Positions 6,111 to 6,164 of a stretch of 6,164 nt of DNA are shown in pieces; the first letter of the stretch is position 1, and each line of letters opens with the position of its first letter. The notes beneath the pieces were generated by a model, which saw only the letters and a program-made list of their open reading frames with translations, did not search any database and had not been told where the DNA came from. This DNA is from Bacteroidaceae bacterium. Lineage in GTDB: Bacteria > Bacteroidota > Bacteroidia > Bacteroidales > Bacteroidaceae. The translations under genes and the position numbers were made by a program. The stretch lies in contig CAAGDO010000211.1 in the NCBI GenBank assembly GCA_900768625.1, positions 1-6,164 on the forward strand, in the 5' to 3' direction.

Positions 6111-6164
6111 GAAGTCGTCTGAACTTTTCTGACGAAGATTTGATTTGCAGCTTGGGCTCTTCTA
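6111..6164 (+). mobile_element. MITE-like element, copy 3, cut by the window edge
   Basis: The first 54 bp of the same element are present, starting GAAGTCGTCTGAACTTTTCT and continuing GACGAAGATTTGATTT, as in copy 2. It then diverges in the same short variable segment where copies 1 and 2 also differ, before rejoining at CTCTTCTA. The orientation matches the other two. The left flanking triplet is TAT (6108-6110). Confidence 0.75.

Overview
The window most likely comes from a member of the Bacteroidota, order Bacteroidales, with a Prevotella-like flavour; the genus is a guess. Three things support this. It holds an adjacent SusC-type TonB-dependent transporter and SusD-type surface lipoprotein. 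The best promoter match is the Bacteroidota -7 box TAnnTTTG. The non-coding DNA is rich in short inverted-repeat families. No RNA gene, CRISPR array or transposase gene is visible.

Layout. Positions 1-234 are non-coding and carry REP-like hairpins. Positions 235-427 are a 193-bp fold-back, MITE-like element. Positions 531-4864, on the minus strand, are a two-gene operon: the SusC-like gene (4864-2165) followed 14 bp later by the SusD-like gene (2150-531). Its promoter lies at about 4908-4915. Positions 4916-6164 are about 1.25 kb with no convincing gene. This stretch holds a hairpin cluster (5048-5201), a second full copy of the 193-bp element (5207-5399), a 22-bp-period array of palindromes (5690-5821) with partly inverted flanks, and the start of a third copy of the element (6111 to the window end).

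How it works together. The SusC-like barrel and SusD-like lipoprotein should form one outer-membrane uptake complex, with SusD as lid and SusC as TonB-driven channel. No glycoside hydrolase, peptidase, sulfatase or regulator lies in the window, so the substrate cannot be named. The SusC-like protein is short (899 aa). It has its own signal peptide but lacks the N-terminal carboxypeptidase-regulatory-like extension that many SusC proteins carry, and has no obvious TonB box.

The most unusual content is non-coding. The 193-bp element occurs in the same orientation on both sides of the operon, and again at the right edge. Its two complete copies differ at about 20 positions with no indel, and each is flanked by a 3-bp direct repeat (AAT and AGT). 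Separately, the palindrome array keeps an exact 22-bp step over six units. Both are good candidates for repeat families worth a genome-wide search.
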